Numbered from the stretch's first letter, positions 1-10,032 are shown. The stretch is 64,000 bases of DNA from JANMEB01 sp041745295 (GCA_041745295.1 JBGTJE010000089.1:140899-204898), one strand, 5' to 3'. Program-made: numbers and translations. Notes: a model not told the origin generated them from the sequence alone.

Positions 1-1
1 G

Positions 2-3000
2 CTTGGGACTTGGTTTCGAATGGCAATCCTCCTCGGACTTTCGGCGTTTACGCTGATCGTGTTGATTCGGTCAATTGCGCCGTTGCTTCTGCGGCGAATC
101 AACCCAGCCTATGCGGCGCGAATGATCGAACAAGGTGAACCCAAGTTCAAGAACAGCTTACTTAATTACGTCTACTTGAAATCGCGACCGAACGCAAATT
201 CGAAGCGCATTTTCGAGGCGGTCCAAGCCAAGGCGGCTCAGGACTTGTCGGCCGTTGCCATCGAATCGGCGATCGACCGCTCCCGGCTGATCCAAGTTGG
301 TTTTGCCTTGGTCGCCCTTGCCTTGGCGAGCGGTCTCTACAAACTCGTTTCGCCCAAAGACCCGTTTGCCACCGTGGCCCGGGTAATGGCCCCACTGGCC
401 GATATTCCGTCGCCATCGCGAGTCCGCATCCCCAGCGTTGAACCAGGGTCGGTCGATGTTTTCTTTGGTGAGACGATCGACGTCGTCGCCGTCGTTCGCG
501 GAGCTGGCGACACGCCCGTGTTCCTAACCTACTCGACCGACGATGGCCAACGGGTCAACGCACGCATTCCGCTCGAACCAAGCGACACGAAGAATGAATT
601 TGTCGGACGACTCACGACTTCCGACGCCGGGATCCAACAGAGCTTGAGTTACTGGGTGGTCGCCGGCGATGGCCGCTCTTCGACCTATCACGTCGATGTC
701 CGTCCGAGTCCGACAATCGCCGTTTCCAAGATCAGTTTAACCCCGCCCAAATACACCGAATTGCCGACCGTCAGTTTGACTGGACAAGCCGATCTTGAGT
801 CAATCGAAGGGACCAACGTCCACCTGGAAGCAATCGCCAATCAGGATATTGCGACGGCCTCCTTGGAATTGCTCAAAGCTCCGTCGGCAAGAAAAGCCGA
901 AGGTGCGATTGTCAATGCGACTGGATTGCCCCGCCGGGAAACTCAGGTCGAAAAGCAACTGGAGTTCCAAATAATCGATCGCGTGCCCATGGCCACCGTC
1001 GATCGTGCCGCGACCGTCGATTTCAAGTTATTACGAATCGGCGACGAACAAAAATTTACGCACTACCGGTTGAAATTCACATCTCGCGAGGGACAACGCA
1101 ACCGCGTCGAGCCGGTGCACGCTGTTCGCATCAAGCCCGACCTCGCGCCGGAAATTGAAGTGCTCGAGCCGAGCCAAACTAAATTGCAGGTCCCCGTAAA
1201 CGGCACGCTGAGGGTCAACGCGCGGGCACTCGATCCTGATTTCCGGATCACCGCCATCCGCATGATTGGATTGCAAAAAGGCAAAACGATCGTCAATCAA
1301 AACCTGGTCCTCGATCAGCCAGCCGGCGTCGGCAATGTTCTGGGCAGTTTTGACTTCCGGCCCGAAGCGGTTGGACTCGCTCCGGGAGACGAGGTGATCT
1401 TTCATCTCGCAGCCGTCGACAATCGAAAATCGCCACTCAACGATCTGCCCGACCCCAACGTCACACGGTCGGCCAATTATGAACTGAGAATCGCGCCGCC
1501 GACCGATTCCGGCGACCCTTCGCGAAAACGGCGATCGGAATCGTCCAAACAGGAACAAGGATCTTTGGGGGACACCGACCAGTCTGAGCCATCCAAGGCA
1601 AAGGACAAAAATAAAGATGAGTCGATGACTGACGTTGAAGGACCCGGCAAACCGGGTCCCCCAATCTTCCAGCAAGAGAAGTCCCAAGCGGGTGGGAACA
1701 AATCTGAAAGTCAATCGAGCGAAGACAGCGCACAGCCGTCGGAGGATGCTTCCGGCGGTGGCAAGTCAAATTCAAACAATAAGAACAAGTCCAATCAACG
1801 CGCCGACTCCGGGAACACGGAAGAATCGAACGCCGACTCGCCCGAAAGTGATGATTCGAATTCGGAGCCGTCCCCGGATGGTCGCTCGAACGAATCCTCT
1901 CAATCAGGAGCGCCCAAGTCCGGCGAGCCGAATACTACGCCCGGCGGCAATTCCGCCGAGTCTTCGAAGCCGCCATCGCCGGGCGAAAAGACCGGTTCCG
2001 ACGACGCCCGAGGATCAGGCCGCCAAGCGGATGCAAAGTCAAGCGACGATCCATCTTCCGAGAAAACGGATTCGCAATCGAACCAAAGCCCTTCGGAAGA
2101 CAGTTCGGAATCGGCTAGCGATCTAGCTGGCGAGCCGACCGAGACGTCGAACGATTCCGCGAATGGCAACCCATCGGATGGTTCCCAGCGTCAACCCAGC
2201 GACGGCGGAAATCCACAAACCGATCGGCACGATCAAGCCGCGGCCGGCGACCCGAAGGAAAATAGCCGACCCCTCGATCAAGCCTCACACGATGGCGACC
2301 GTTTTGAGAAATTGCTCGATCACATCCAGAGCCAGAAAGAAAAAACCGACAAATCCCCTGGCCAAAGTCAATCGAGCGAACAGTCGTTAGCCTCGGATGA
2401 AGCTCGCGATCAACAATCGTCGCGTACACAAGAATCCAACGCTGCAAATTCGAAAGCCGATTCGGAGCACGAACCCAAGAAGAACTCGGAAACCGGCGAC
2501 CCATCGGACGAAGGCACCGATCCATCGGACTCCGCGTCTGGCGAACAGTCCAACTCGAAGCTCACGAGCGAATCCAAAGGCGATTCTCCGGATCAAAAAT
2601 CGAACGATGCCCGCAACCCATCGCCCCAGTCACAAGCCAACGATGGCAACAGTGATTCCGAGTCGGCGGATGCGGAATCCCCCGATCCATCCGGCGAGAA
2701 GACGCCAGGGGAATCGACGGAACAAGATTCTGCCGGCGCCGAAGAAGGAGCCCCAGCATCGAATTCGAAAAGCGATTCGGAATCCAGCGGCAATAACTCC
2801 CAGACCGGAGACGACAAGTTCCAAGGCGCACAACCGATCGATGCATCACCGGAGGATTCGAAAGCGGATAGCCAGCCTCGACCGCGGCCCAAGAGTACCC
2901 AATTCCCCGACTCGGCAACCAATCCTGCCGACCGACTGAATGCGAAATTCGATACGCCCGAAGAGCGTGAGATCTTGGAGCGATCGCGGAAAGTGACGGA

Positions 3001-3343
3001 TTTAGTTGTGGATTATCTCAAGGATCAACAGCACAAACCCGATCGCGCCTTGCTCGATGAAATGAACTGGACGGAGCAAGAGTTACGCGACTTTGTGGCG
3101 CGCTGGGAGCACCTGAAGCAAGCAGCATCTCAAGGCGAATCGAATGCCGGATTGCGCTATTCCGAAGCACTCCGCAGCCTCGGCTTGCGCAGCCAAACCG
3201 CACAGGCGCGGCGGGCCCAGATGCAAAGAGACCAAATTCGAGATCTCAACGAGGATGGTTCGATCTCCCGTCCGCCCGGGAAATTTGCCGAAGCCTTTCG
3301 CGACTTTTCCAAAGGACGCGCTAGACGAGACTACGACCAATAG
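2..3343 (+). CDS. Large membrane protein with Ser/Asp/Glu-rich region (DUF4175-like), 5' partial
   Basis: The reading frame is open to the left edge of the window, so the true start lies upstream; the first internal ATG is at 20. From that ATG 1107 residues are visible. There is a membrane segment at about residues 2-22, a second at about 90-110, then an extracytoplasmic region to about residue 490 with beta-rich, Ig-like character. Residues about 500-960 are extremely low complexity, dominated by Ser, Asp, Glu, Asn, Gln, Lys and Pro. The last ~130 residues are an ordinary helical domain (ERSRKVTDLVVDYL onward). The layout resembles the DUF4175-like proteins found beside MoxR/BatA genes in planctomycetes, but I recognise this only from architecture. 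The Ser-rich part is probably disordered periplasmic sequence (inference). An ABC module follows on the same strand. Confidence 0.8.
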   Translation, partial: LGTWFRMAILLGLSAFTLIVLIRSIAPLLLRRINPAYAARMIEQGEPKFKNSLLNYVYLKSRPNANSKRIFEAVQAKAAQDLSAVAIESAIDRSRLIQVGFALVALALASGLYKLVSPKDPFATVARVMAPLADIPSPSRVRIPSVEPGSVDVFFGETIDVVAVVRGAGDTPVFLTYSTDDGQRVNARIPLEPSDTKNEFVGRLTTSDAGIQQSLSYWVVAGDGRSSTYHVDVRPSPTIAVSKISLTPPKYTELPTVSLTGQADLESIEGTNVHLEAIANQDIATASLELLKAPSARKAEGAIVNATGLPRRETQVEKQLEFQIIDRVPMATVDRAATVDFKLLRIGDEQKFTHYRLKFTSREGQRNRVEPVHAVRIKPDLAPEIEVLEPSQTKLQVPVNGTLRVNARALDPDFRITAIRMIGLQKGKTIVNQNLVLDQPAGVGNVLGSFDFRPEAVGLAPGDEVIFHLAAVDNRKSPLNDLPDPNVTRSANYELRIAPPTDSGDPSRKRRSESSKQEQGSLGDTDQSEPSKAKDKNKDESMTDVEGPGKPGPPIFQQEKSQAGGNKSESQSSEDSAQPSEDASGGGKSNSNNKNKSNQRADSGNTEESNADSPESDDSNSEPSPDGRSNESSQSGAPKSGEPNTTPGGNSAESSKPPSPGEKTGSDDARGSGRQADAKSSDDPSSEKTDSQSNQSPSEDSSESASDLAGEPTETSNDSANGNPSDGSQRQPSDGGNPQTDRHDQAAAGDPKENSRPLDQASHDGDRFEKLLDHIQSQKEKTDKSPGQSQSSEQSLASDEARDQQSSRTQESNAANSKADSEHEPKKNSETGDPSDEGTDPSDSASGEQSNSKLTSESKGDSPDQKSNDARNPSPQSQANDGNSDSESADAESPDPSGEKTPGESTEQDSAGAEEGAPASNSKSDSESSGNNSQTGDDKFQGAQPIDASPEDSKADSQPRPRPKSTQFPDSATNPADRLNAKFDTPEEREILERSRKVTDLVVDYLKDQQHKPDRALLDEMNWTEQELRDFVARWEHLKQAASQGESNAGLRYSEALRSLGLRSQTAQARRAQMQRDQIRDLNEDGSISRPPGKFAEAFRDFSKGRARRDYDQ

Positions 3344-3491
3344 CTTCGCCGGGCGCCAGTCTTGAGTAAAGTCGATGACTGGGTCATATTGATTTGTGGA
3401 TCGCCGGCAAGCGTTCGATACATCCATCCTCCCCAATAGCTCGTTCAGGTTGCGTCGAGCGATGGGCCAACATCACCGTTCGCAAACCTTC

Positions 3492-4295
3492 ATGTCATCC
3501 ATTGAACCCTCGGCCTCGCCGAGAACATCGGCGGTTCGGGAACGCGATCCTTCGGAACGGCCGATGATCGAGGCCGAGCGACTTTCGAAATTCTACGGAA
3601 TTTTCGCGGCCACTCGCGACGTGTCGTTCAAAGTCTACAAGGGTGAGATCGTTGCATTTCTCGGGCCCAACGGCGCCGGCAAAAGCACGACCATGAAGAT
3701 GCTGACCGGCTACCTCTCGCCGTCCGAAGGGGTCGCACGCATCGCGGGCTGCGATATGTCCGCCGATCGCCTCAACGGCTCGCGGCACCTGGGCTATCTG
3801 CCGGAAACGGGGCCGCTTTATCCGGACATGACCCCGTACAGCTTGTTGAATTTCTTCGCCGAGGCTCGAGGAATGAACAAGGCTCTCAAGCGCGAGCGGA
3901 TTACGGCCGTCGTCGATTTGTGCAGCTTGAGTAGCGTTATTCACAAACCGATCAATAAACTATCTAAGGGCTACCGCCAGCGCGTCGGTTTAGCCCAAGC
4001 GTTGATTCACGAACCGGAAGTTTTGATTTTGGACGAACCAACTTCTGGCTTGGACCCGAATCAGATTCGCGGCATGCGCGAGACGATGCGCCGCTTGGGC
4101 CGCGACAAGACGATCTTGTTATCCACGCACATTCTACAAGAGGTCGCCGCGATGGCCGATCGTGTGATTCTAATCAACGAGGGCTGCAAAGTCTTCGATG
4201 GCCTCCTTGCGGAACTCGACCCGCAAGGATTGGGTTTGGACAAAATTTTCGCAAAGTTAACCGGACACGATGAATCGCAACCGGCGGATGCATAA
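3492..4295 (+). CDS. ABC transporter ATP-binding protein (GldA-like)
   Basis: ATPase subunit of an ABC-2 type exporter acting on the cytoplasmic face of the membrane. Visible motifs are the Walker A (GPNGAGKS), the signature KLSKGYRQRVGLAQAL, the Walker B (VLILDEPTSGLDP) and the switch His (LLSTHILQEV), all in the correct order. The frame is open upstream to a GTG at 3396. I place the start at the ATG at 3492; the ATG at 3564 (MIEAERLSKFYG), where family similarity begins, is an equally good alternative, and no strong Shine-Dalgarno sequence decides. The next gene encodes the permease, so the two probably form one transporter. The substrate is unknown. Confidence 0.93.
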   Translation: MSSIEPSASPRTSAVRERDPSERPMIEAERLSKFYGIFAATRDVSFKVYKGEIVAFLGPNGAGKSTTMKMLTGYLSPSEGVARIAGCDMSADRLNGSRHLGYLPETGPLYPDMTPYSLLNFFAEARGMNKALKRERITAVVDLCSLSSVIHKPINKLSKGYRQRVGLAQALIHEPEVLILDEPTSGLDPNQIRGMRETMRRLGRDKTILLSTHILQEVAAMADRVILINEGCKVFDGLLAELDPQGLGLDKIFAKLTGHDESQPADA

Positions 4296-4358
4296 CGGCG
4301 GCGACCAAGGGAACAGTGGATTCAATAATAATTGCGTGCGATCAGGCGGTAATCGTTT

Positions 4359-7289
4359 ATGTTGATGTTGGCTGAATTCGTGGTAATGCTGGCAGTCGAC
4401 TTGTCGTTCTTCGCCGCGTTGCTGTTGGTCATGCTCCCCTTGGGAATCTATCGACAAGCGACATTTGCGGTGATGAAACGGAACTTCACCGGCTATTTCA
4501 GCAATCCGACAGGCTACGTGTTCCTTTGTTTGTTTGTGCTGCTCACTTCGTTCGCTGCATTTTGGCCGCACGAATTCTTCACGACGAACTTGGCAAACTT
4601 CGGACAGCTCAATCGTTTTCTGCCCTATATCATGCTGGTTTTCATCCCGGCCATCACGATGAGCATCTGGGCTGAAGAACGACGCCAAGGAACCGACGAA
4701 TTGCTGCTCACGCTGCCGGCCCACGATTTCGACATCGTGATGGGCAAATATTTTGCGGCCGTCCTGGTGTTCACGCTTAGTCTCGTGTTTTCGCAGCTCT
4801 CCAATTACGCCGTGCTGCTCGCGATGACGGGCGGGCAACTGGACAGCGGAATCTTATTCACGACGTACCTGGGCTATTGGTTTGTCGGCACGGCAATGCT
4901 CTCGCTGGGAATGGTGGCCTCGTTTCTCACGAACAACCTGACCGTTGGTTTCATTTTCGGCGCCGCGTTCAATGCGCCCTTGGCGTTTTTTTCCAACGCC
5001 GATGTGATCGTATCCAACAACCAGGCGGTCAACGCGCTGAACGAATGGTCGCTGCTCCAGCGATTCGAGCCGTTTGGTCGCGGCCTGATCAGCTCCCCGT
5101 CGATCATTTATTACTTGGGAATCATTTGCCTTGGAATTTATCTCAGCCTGATCTTGATCGGCCGACGCCATTGGATGGGCGGTAAAGACGGCACCTCGAT
5201 GCTGGGCCATTACATGCTCCGCGCGATTTTTCTCGCGACGGCGATCATCGCCGGCGTTTTGATCGTGCAAAATAGTCCTCTGAATCGGCTGCGGATGGAC
5301 GTGTCCGGAGAAAAAGTTAGCACGTTAACCGACTCGACGCGCGACATCCTGCAGCGCCTCGCGAATTCCACGGACATCCAGGCGAACCCGATCGTGATCG
5401 ATGCGTTTGTCAGCGGGGCAATTCCTCCCGAATACGTGCAGACGCGCTATGACTTGGTCAACCTGCTGCGCGAGTTCGATGTCCTCGGCGGCCATCGAGT
5501 TAAACTCAATTTGATTACGGGGCTCGAGCCCTTTTCCAAGGAAGCTATCCAAGCCGAAAAACGCTTTGGAATCCGGCCGATCCGAGTGTTGAGCGAATCA
5601 CGCGGCGCGCGACGCGAAGAGGATGTGATCCTGGGGGCCGCCTTTTCGTGCGGATTGGAACGGATGGTCATTCCATTTTTCACTGCCGGAAACCCAGTCG
5701 AATACGAACTGATTCGTGCAATCAACACCGTCACCAAACCCCAGCGAAAAACGATCGGCATCGTTCAAACCGACGCATTGCCGCTCGGTAGCATCGTCAA
5801 GTCCGAGGGCCGCGACGTACAAGTATCCCCGCTGCAAGTGGTTGTCGAACTGGCCCAACAATACAACGTCGAATTAGTGCAGGCCGGACAAGAGATTCCT
5901 CTCTGGTTGGAGGACGATGCCGGAAAACCCACCGCGCGGCGGTACGACGCGCTGCTGGTCATTCAGCCTTCCAAAATGACCCCCATCGAGTTGGAGCACT
6001 TGATTGCCGCGATTAACCAAGGCCAGCCGACGGCCATTTTCGAAGATCCCTTTACGTTTTGTTTTCGCGAAGCCGATCCGATGTCGGTTTTTCAAGGAAA
6101 TCATCCACCGTATACTCAAAACAACCTTCCGGCACGATTTCCGGGAACCAGTTTTCCGCGCCCAATCGATCGTTCGGGCCGCGCTCCGTGTGACATTCAG
6201 AAACTCTGGGATGCCCTCGGTGTCTTTGTGATCGCCAACAAGATCGGCGGACAGGTCTACCCGACGGTCATTTGGAAAACCGGCAACCCCTACCCGCGCA
6301 GTCGAGCACTCGACGCGCCGGAGCTATTTGTTGTCCGCAACGAGGATCCATCCGATCCGAATATTTCGAGTATCGATCCAGCCACACAAGGGATCCTTGA
6401 GCTGTACTTCCCCTTTCCCGGCCAGATCGATAAGAAGCCGGGAGGCGGCACCGAGTTTACGCCACTCGTCACCAGCGGGGATGCAGGAAAAGTCAGCGTG
6501 CATACTCTGCTGGCGCCCACGCGGCGCGAAGTAGAATTGGGTCGGGGCAATGCCGACGGCGAATATGTTTTCGCCGCGCGGATTACCAAACCAGCAGCCG
6601 GTTCCGAATCAGGGCCGGGCCAACCCGGGCCGATCAACGTCGTCTACGTCGCCGACATCGACTTCCTCGCTGATGGTTTCGTCTTGCTTCGCAACGATCC
6701 GCACGCAAGTGGTGTGGAATACAACTTTGACAATGTGGCGTTCTTCAACAACATTGTCGATTCGCTCACCGGTGAAACGGACTATCTCGTGACGCGGAGC
6801 CGGCGGATTCGACATGCGACGCTGAGTTACGTCGAAGACACGACCGAAGCGGCCTTAGAAAAGGTCTCGCGCAACGAGCAGGAATTCGAAAAAGAGTTTA
6901 ACAATCAGGTTCTCAAGGCCCGGCAGCAACTCCAATCGGTAATCGATCCGCAAGCGAGATCCGTTCAGGACCTCGCGGCGAAGGAAGCGCGAGGTGAAAT
7001 CATTGATCGGCAAACGCTGCAAGTCAAACGCGAAAACCTGAAGCAGACGATGGATGTTCAACAATCCAAACTGAACCGAATCGTGAAAGACCTCAGCGAT
7101 GGCTTGAATGAAAACAAACGCCGAATCCGCCTGGACGCCGAGATCGAAGTTCAAGAAATTCAGCGGCGATTCAAATTGGCCGCAGTGATTTTGCCGGTCG
7201 TCCCACCCCTGTTGCTGGGTTTGTTCGTGTATACGCGGCGGCGTCTCCGCGAACGAGAAGGCATTTCCAAGGCACGGCGCCTCAAGTAG
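4359..7289 (+). CDS. Fused ABC-2 permease / GldG-like ABC auxiliary protein
   Basis: 976-residue protein combining two parts that are separate in Bacteroidetes. Residues ~38-290 are an ABC-2 type (GldF-like) permease with six or seven hydrophobic segments, beginning MKRNFTGYFSNPTGYVF. A further membrane segment at ~287-305 leads into a long periplasmic GldG-like domain (ABC-type uncharacterised, PF09822-like; ~310-850). A coiled coil follows (~850-935, rich in Glu, Lys and Gln) and a C-terminal membrane segment (~940-962) ending in basic residues. The start ATG has AGGCGG about 10 bases upstream. It sits between the ATPase and a DUF4340 gene, an arrangement common in planctomycetes. Whether it serves gliding, export or envelope assembly cannot be told from the sequence. 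Confidence 0.9.
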   Translation: MLMLAEFVVMLAVDLSFFAALLLVMLPLGIYRQATFAVMKRNFTGYFSNPTGYVFLCLFVLLTSFAAFWPHEFFTTNLANFGQLNRFLPYIMLVFIPAITMSIWAEERRQGTDELLLTLPAHDFDIVMGKYFAAVLVFTLSLVFSQLSNYAVLLAMTGGQLDSGILFTTYLGYWFVGTAMLSLGMVASFLTNNLTVGFIFGAAFNAPLAFFSNADVIVSNNQAVNALNEWSLLQRFEPFGRGLISSPSIIYYLGIICLGIYLSLILIGRRHWMGGKDGTSMLGHYMLRAIFLATAIIAGVLIVQNSPLNRLRMDVSGEKVSTLTDSTRDILQRLANSTDIQANPIVIDAFVSGAIPPEYVQTRYDLVNLLREFDVLGGHRVKLNLITGLEPFSKEAIQAEKRFGIRPIRVLSESRGARREEDVILGAAFSCGLERMVIPFFTAGNPVEYELIRAINTVTKPQRKTIGIVQTDALPLGSIVKSEGRDVQVSPLQVVVELAQQYNVELVQAGQEIPLWLEDDAGKPTARRYDALLVIQPSKMTPIELEHLIAAINQGQPTAIFEDPFTFCFREADPMSVFQGNHPPYTQNNLPARFPGTSFPRPIDRSGRAPCDIQKLWDALGVFVIANKIGGQVYPTVIWKTGNPYPRSRALDAPELFVVRNEDPSDPNISSIDPATQGILELYFPFPGQIDKKPGGGTEFTPLVTSGDAGKVSVHTLLAPTRREVELGRGNADGEYVFAARITKPAAGSESGPGQPGPINVVYVADIDFLADGFVLLRNDPHASGVEYNFDNVAFFNNIVDSLTGETDYLVTRSRRIRHATLSYVEDTTEAALEKVSRNEQEFEKEFNNQVLKARQQLQSVIDPQARSVQDLAAKEARGEIIDRQTLQVKRENLKQTMDVQQSKLNRIVKDLSDGLNENKRRIRLDAEIEVQEIQRRFKLAAVILPVVPPLLLGLFVYTRRRLREREGISKARRLK

Positions 7290-7300
7290 GCCGCCGTTCC

Positions 7301-8668
7301 ATGCAACCAAAAGGAATCGTGTTCGTGAAAAATGCTTGGGGATTAACCGGTTTAATGGGCCTCCTGGCAGCGGGGCTGGCGCTGGGAGCCGCGGTGGTCT
7401 ATCCCTGGCCCGAGCCCTTGGAAACCAGTGCTCAGGCCAACCAAAAACTCTTCGGCGAATTGGATGTCAAGCAGGTGAAGACGATTGCCATCGCTTCGTT
7501 TAGTCGCGACGATCGCCGTTTCGAGAGCATCCAACTCAAAAAAACCCGCGAATCCTGGTTCATTACGACGGCGGGCGATTATCCGGCGGGCAATGTCTCG
7601 CGCATCGCCGCCCTGTTTACCACGCTCAGCGAAGGGACCGTTCTGGAAATCAAATCCTCCGACGAAAGTACGCACCCACTGTACGGGGTCATCGATTCCG
7701 AACTGGTCCGCGATCTAGAGAATCAAACTGGCATCGGAACCAAGGTGAGTTTGGCTGACACCAACAACCGACCCTTGGCACAGTTGATCGTGGGCGAGGC
7801 CGTTGGAGACAACCCGAATCAACGCTTCGTGCGTGTCGTCGGTCAACCCAACGTCTACGTGATCGAGTTGCCAGGCTCGCTCTTGTCCACAGAAGTGAGC
7901 GACTGGGTCGACCACAATTTGCTCGACCTGAAGTTGTCCGACACCGGCACCGGATTGGAAGTCGCCAAGCTGCAAGTCGATTATTACGTTATCGAGGGCG
8001 ACTCGGTCGCCGAGGAAAATTCCAAAAAATACAACTACCGAGCCCTGCTCGATCTGAAAAACAAAGTGGCGACGTTGTCGTTGTTCAAGCCCACGGACGA
8101 AGGAAATCTCGGCGACCCCGTCACGACTCGCAGCGTCAAAACGCCTGGGCTTAACGCCTTGGCAACTAACTTGTCGCAAATTCCGTTTTCCGCAGTTGTA
8201 AAGAAACCTGAGGTGGCGGCCAACGCATTTTTGGCAGCGATCGACCAGAATTCGGACCTGAGCGGGTTGGACGATTTCGGATTTCGAAAGAGCTCTGATT
8301 CGCCCTCGCGGATCGAATCTAAAAACGGACAACTGACGGTTTCGACATCGGGCGGAGTGGATTGGATCTTAAGTTTTGGATCGGTTGCTAAAAGCATCGA
8401 CGTTGCTCAATCGCAAATCAACTATTACTTATTGATCACCGCGTCACCAAATGATTCGGCGTTTCCACAGCCACCGGAACCGACCGACGCGGAAAATTCC
8501 GATCAGAAACGAGACTACGAGCGAGCGCTCAAACGCCGCGCGGATAGTTTGGCGGCGATCAACGAACGCGTGAAACAATACAACGAACGGCATGCCCCAT
8601 GGCTGTACTTAATCAGCGAAGACGCGCTGCTGGCGCTGCGCCCCGACGAAGTTAATTTGATTCAGTAG
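7301..8668 (+). CDS. DUF4340 domain-containing protein
   Basis: 455-residue protein with one N-terminal membrane segment (about residues 11-30) and a large extracytoplasmic part. The repeated pattern of a lysine-rich strand, WFITTAGDYPAG, then SSDESTHPLYGV matches DUF4340 proteins, which usually lie beside GldG-like genes. It follows the permease fusion by 11 bases and is probably co-transcribed. Two in-frame GTG codons at 7319 and 7325 lie just after AAAAGGAA (7309-7316), so translation may start at one of them instead of the ATG at 7301. The likely role is as a periplasmic partner of the ABC complex (inference from context). Confidence 0.85.
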   Translation: MQPKGIVFVKNAWGLTGLMGLLAAGLALGAAVVYPWPEPLETSAQANQKLFGELDVKQVKTIAIASFSRDDRRFESIQLKKTRESWFITTAGDYPAGNVSRIAALFTTLSEGTVLEIKSSDESTHPLYGVIDSELVRDLENQTGIGTKVSLADTNNRPLAQLIVGEAVGDNPNQRFVRVVGQPNVYVIELPGSLLSTEVSDWVDHNLLDLKLSDTGTGLEVAKLQVDYYVIEGDSVAEENSKKYNYRALLDLKNKVATLSLFKPTDEGNLGDPVTTRSVKTPGLNALATNLSQIPFSAVVKKPEVAANAFLAAIDQNSDLSGLDDFGFRKSSDSPSRIESKNGQLTVSTSGGVDWILSFGSVAKSIDVAQSQINYYLLITASPNDSAFPQPPEPTDAENSDQKRDYERALKRRADSLAAINERVKQYNERHAPWLYLISEDALLALRPDEVNLIQ

Positions 8669-8701
8669 TTCAAACCGCCGACTGATGTGCGCTAATTTTG
8701 G

Positions 8702-8904
8702 TTCCCTCTCCCCCATTGTGCACGCGAAAGTGAGCGAAACAGGATGTTGAACAATGCCGCGTGCATATTGGGGGAGAGGGATAGGGTGAGGGGCCGAACC
8801 CTGAACACGCCCCCTCATCCTAACCTTCTCCCCCAAACTCAACTCAACACAAGTTCTTTCGATTCTCAATCCTCAAAGTTCGTTGAAGTTTGGGGAGAAG
8901 GAAC
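8702..8904. repeat. Two palindromic repeat units of the CCCTCTCCCCC family
   Basis: Two back-to-back inverted repeats. The first pairs CCCTCTCCCCCATTGTGCA-type sequence near 8704-8722 with its complement near 8762-8780. The second pairs CCTTCTCCCCCAAACT near 8824 with AGTTTGGGGAGAAGG near 8887-8901. The same family recurs at 19335, 42080 and 55985. It resembles a REP-like extragenic palindrome. It lies between the DUF4340 gene and the next enzyme and creates a false N-terminal extension of that reading frame. Confidence 0.8.
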
Positions 8905-8926
8905 CGAAATAGCGCAGCATAAAAGC

Positions 8927-9976
8927 GTGTATTTCGGCTTAGTAATCTCCGCTTTTGACTCTCCCCGCCGGCTGACTCTGCTCACAACGCTAGTCTTGCA
9001 TTTCGCGGTCGCGGCCGGCATCGCCGCGCCGCTCGTCGCTCGGGATGAACTCCCCGAGCGATTGACCGTCGCGACGTGGAATGTCGAGTGGTTCTTCGAC
9101 AACGAACCGTGGGACAACCAAAGTGATTTAGCGAAACAAATGTCCGCGCCGTCGTCTCACGAGTGGCAATGGCGACTCGATCAAGTTGCCCGCGTGATCG
9201 GCACCATGAAACCGACAATCTTGACTCTGCAGGAAATCGAAAACCGCCAAGTTCTGTATCAACTCTGCCAATTAATCGAAGATAAGCATCAGCTAAAATA
9301 CCGCATCGCGTTCATTCCCGGCTATGATTTCGGCACCGAACAACAAGTTGCGATCTTGTACCGGTCCGGGCTTGTTGAATTCAGTCGCCGCGAACAGTCG
9401 AAAGAAATGTTTGATTCGGGCAAGTATTACAACATCCCGAAACATATCTTCGCCCGGTTCGAGTGGGGCCGGGATAAAGAACTCGAGACTTTTACTTTGG
9501 CTGCCGTCCATCTCAAAGCGACCCCGGAGTCGGCGGAGATTCGACAAAAACAGTCGCGCTTGCTGCGAACTTGGCTCGAACCCGACCTGAATGGCACGAC
9601 GAACGTAATCGCACTCGGCGACTTCAATTCGGAGGAGAGTGTTGGCGAAGAACGGCCGGGCTCGGAAATGCTTCTCTTGCGCAAGCCCTCCGAAGGCGTC
9701 CCTGAATTGACCGATCTGACCGGTTCCCTACGCTTCGAGGATCGTTGGACACATCTCATCGACAAGGCGTTCGATCGGATCCTCGTCAACCAAACGCTGA
9801 TTGCCGACGACCCCCAACGCCGCGATTTCGTGTTTGACTCGATCAAAAACTATCGCGAGCTCGTGATCCGCGGAAACAAGGATCTGGATCATCGCGATCG
9901 ATACTACCAAATCGACGCGGATGAACGCGACGTGAGCGACCATTACCCACTGATGGCGGAGTTTCGGCTGCGATAG
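8927..9976 (+). CDS. Endonuclease/exonuclease/phosphatase family protein
   Basis: Metal-dependent phosphodiesterase fold (DNase I / exonuclease III-like). The core motifs are TVATWNVEWFF with the conserved Asn, LTLQEIENR with the metal-binding Glu, an internal LAAVHLKATPE, ALGDFNSEE, and the C-terminal catalytic SDHYPLMAEFRL. A hydrophobic stretch (LTLLTTLVLHFAVAAGIAAP) precedes the domain and looks like a signal peptide or membrane anchor, so the enzyme is probably exported. The frame is open back to 8744, but that extension is translated palindromic repeat; I therefore take the in-frame GTG at 8927, with low certainty. The substrate (nucleic acid, lipid or phosphoester) is unknown. Confidence 0.85.
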   Translation: MYFGLVISAFDSPRRLTLLTTLVLHFAVAAGIAAPLVARDELPERLTVATWNVEWFFDNEPWDNQSDLAKQMSAPSSHEWQWRLDQVARVIGTMKPTILTLQEIENRQVLYQLCQLIEDKHQLKYRIAFIPGYDFGTEQQVAILYRSGLVEFSRREQSKEMFDSGKYYNIPKHIFARFEWGRDKELETFTLAAVHLKATPESAEIRQKQSRLLRTWLEPDLNGTTNVIALGDFNSEESVGEERPGSEMLLLRKPSEGVPELTDLTGSLRFEDRWTHLIDKAFDRILVNQTLIADDPQRRDFVFDSIKNYRELVIRGNKDLDHRDRYYQIDADERDVSDHYPLMAEFRLR

Positions 9977-10032
9977 TGAGAATCTTCGCGGAACAGTTCG
10001 ACTTCTTGTCGGCGAGTAGCCGGTAAAGTGTG

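Noticed and set aside
1635..2939. Long alternative-frame and antisense ORFs in the Ser-rich region
   Set aside because: They arise from the biased codons of the low-complexity gene and have Arg/Pro-rich, unnatural compositions.
8744..8926. N-terminal 61 residues of the phosphodiesterase frame
   Set aside because: They are translated from the palindromic repeat; the protein-like sequence starts near the hydrophobic segment.
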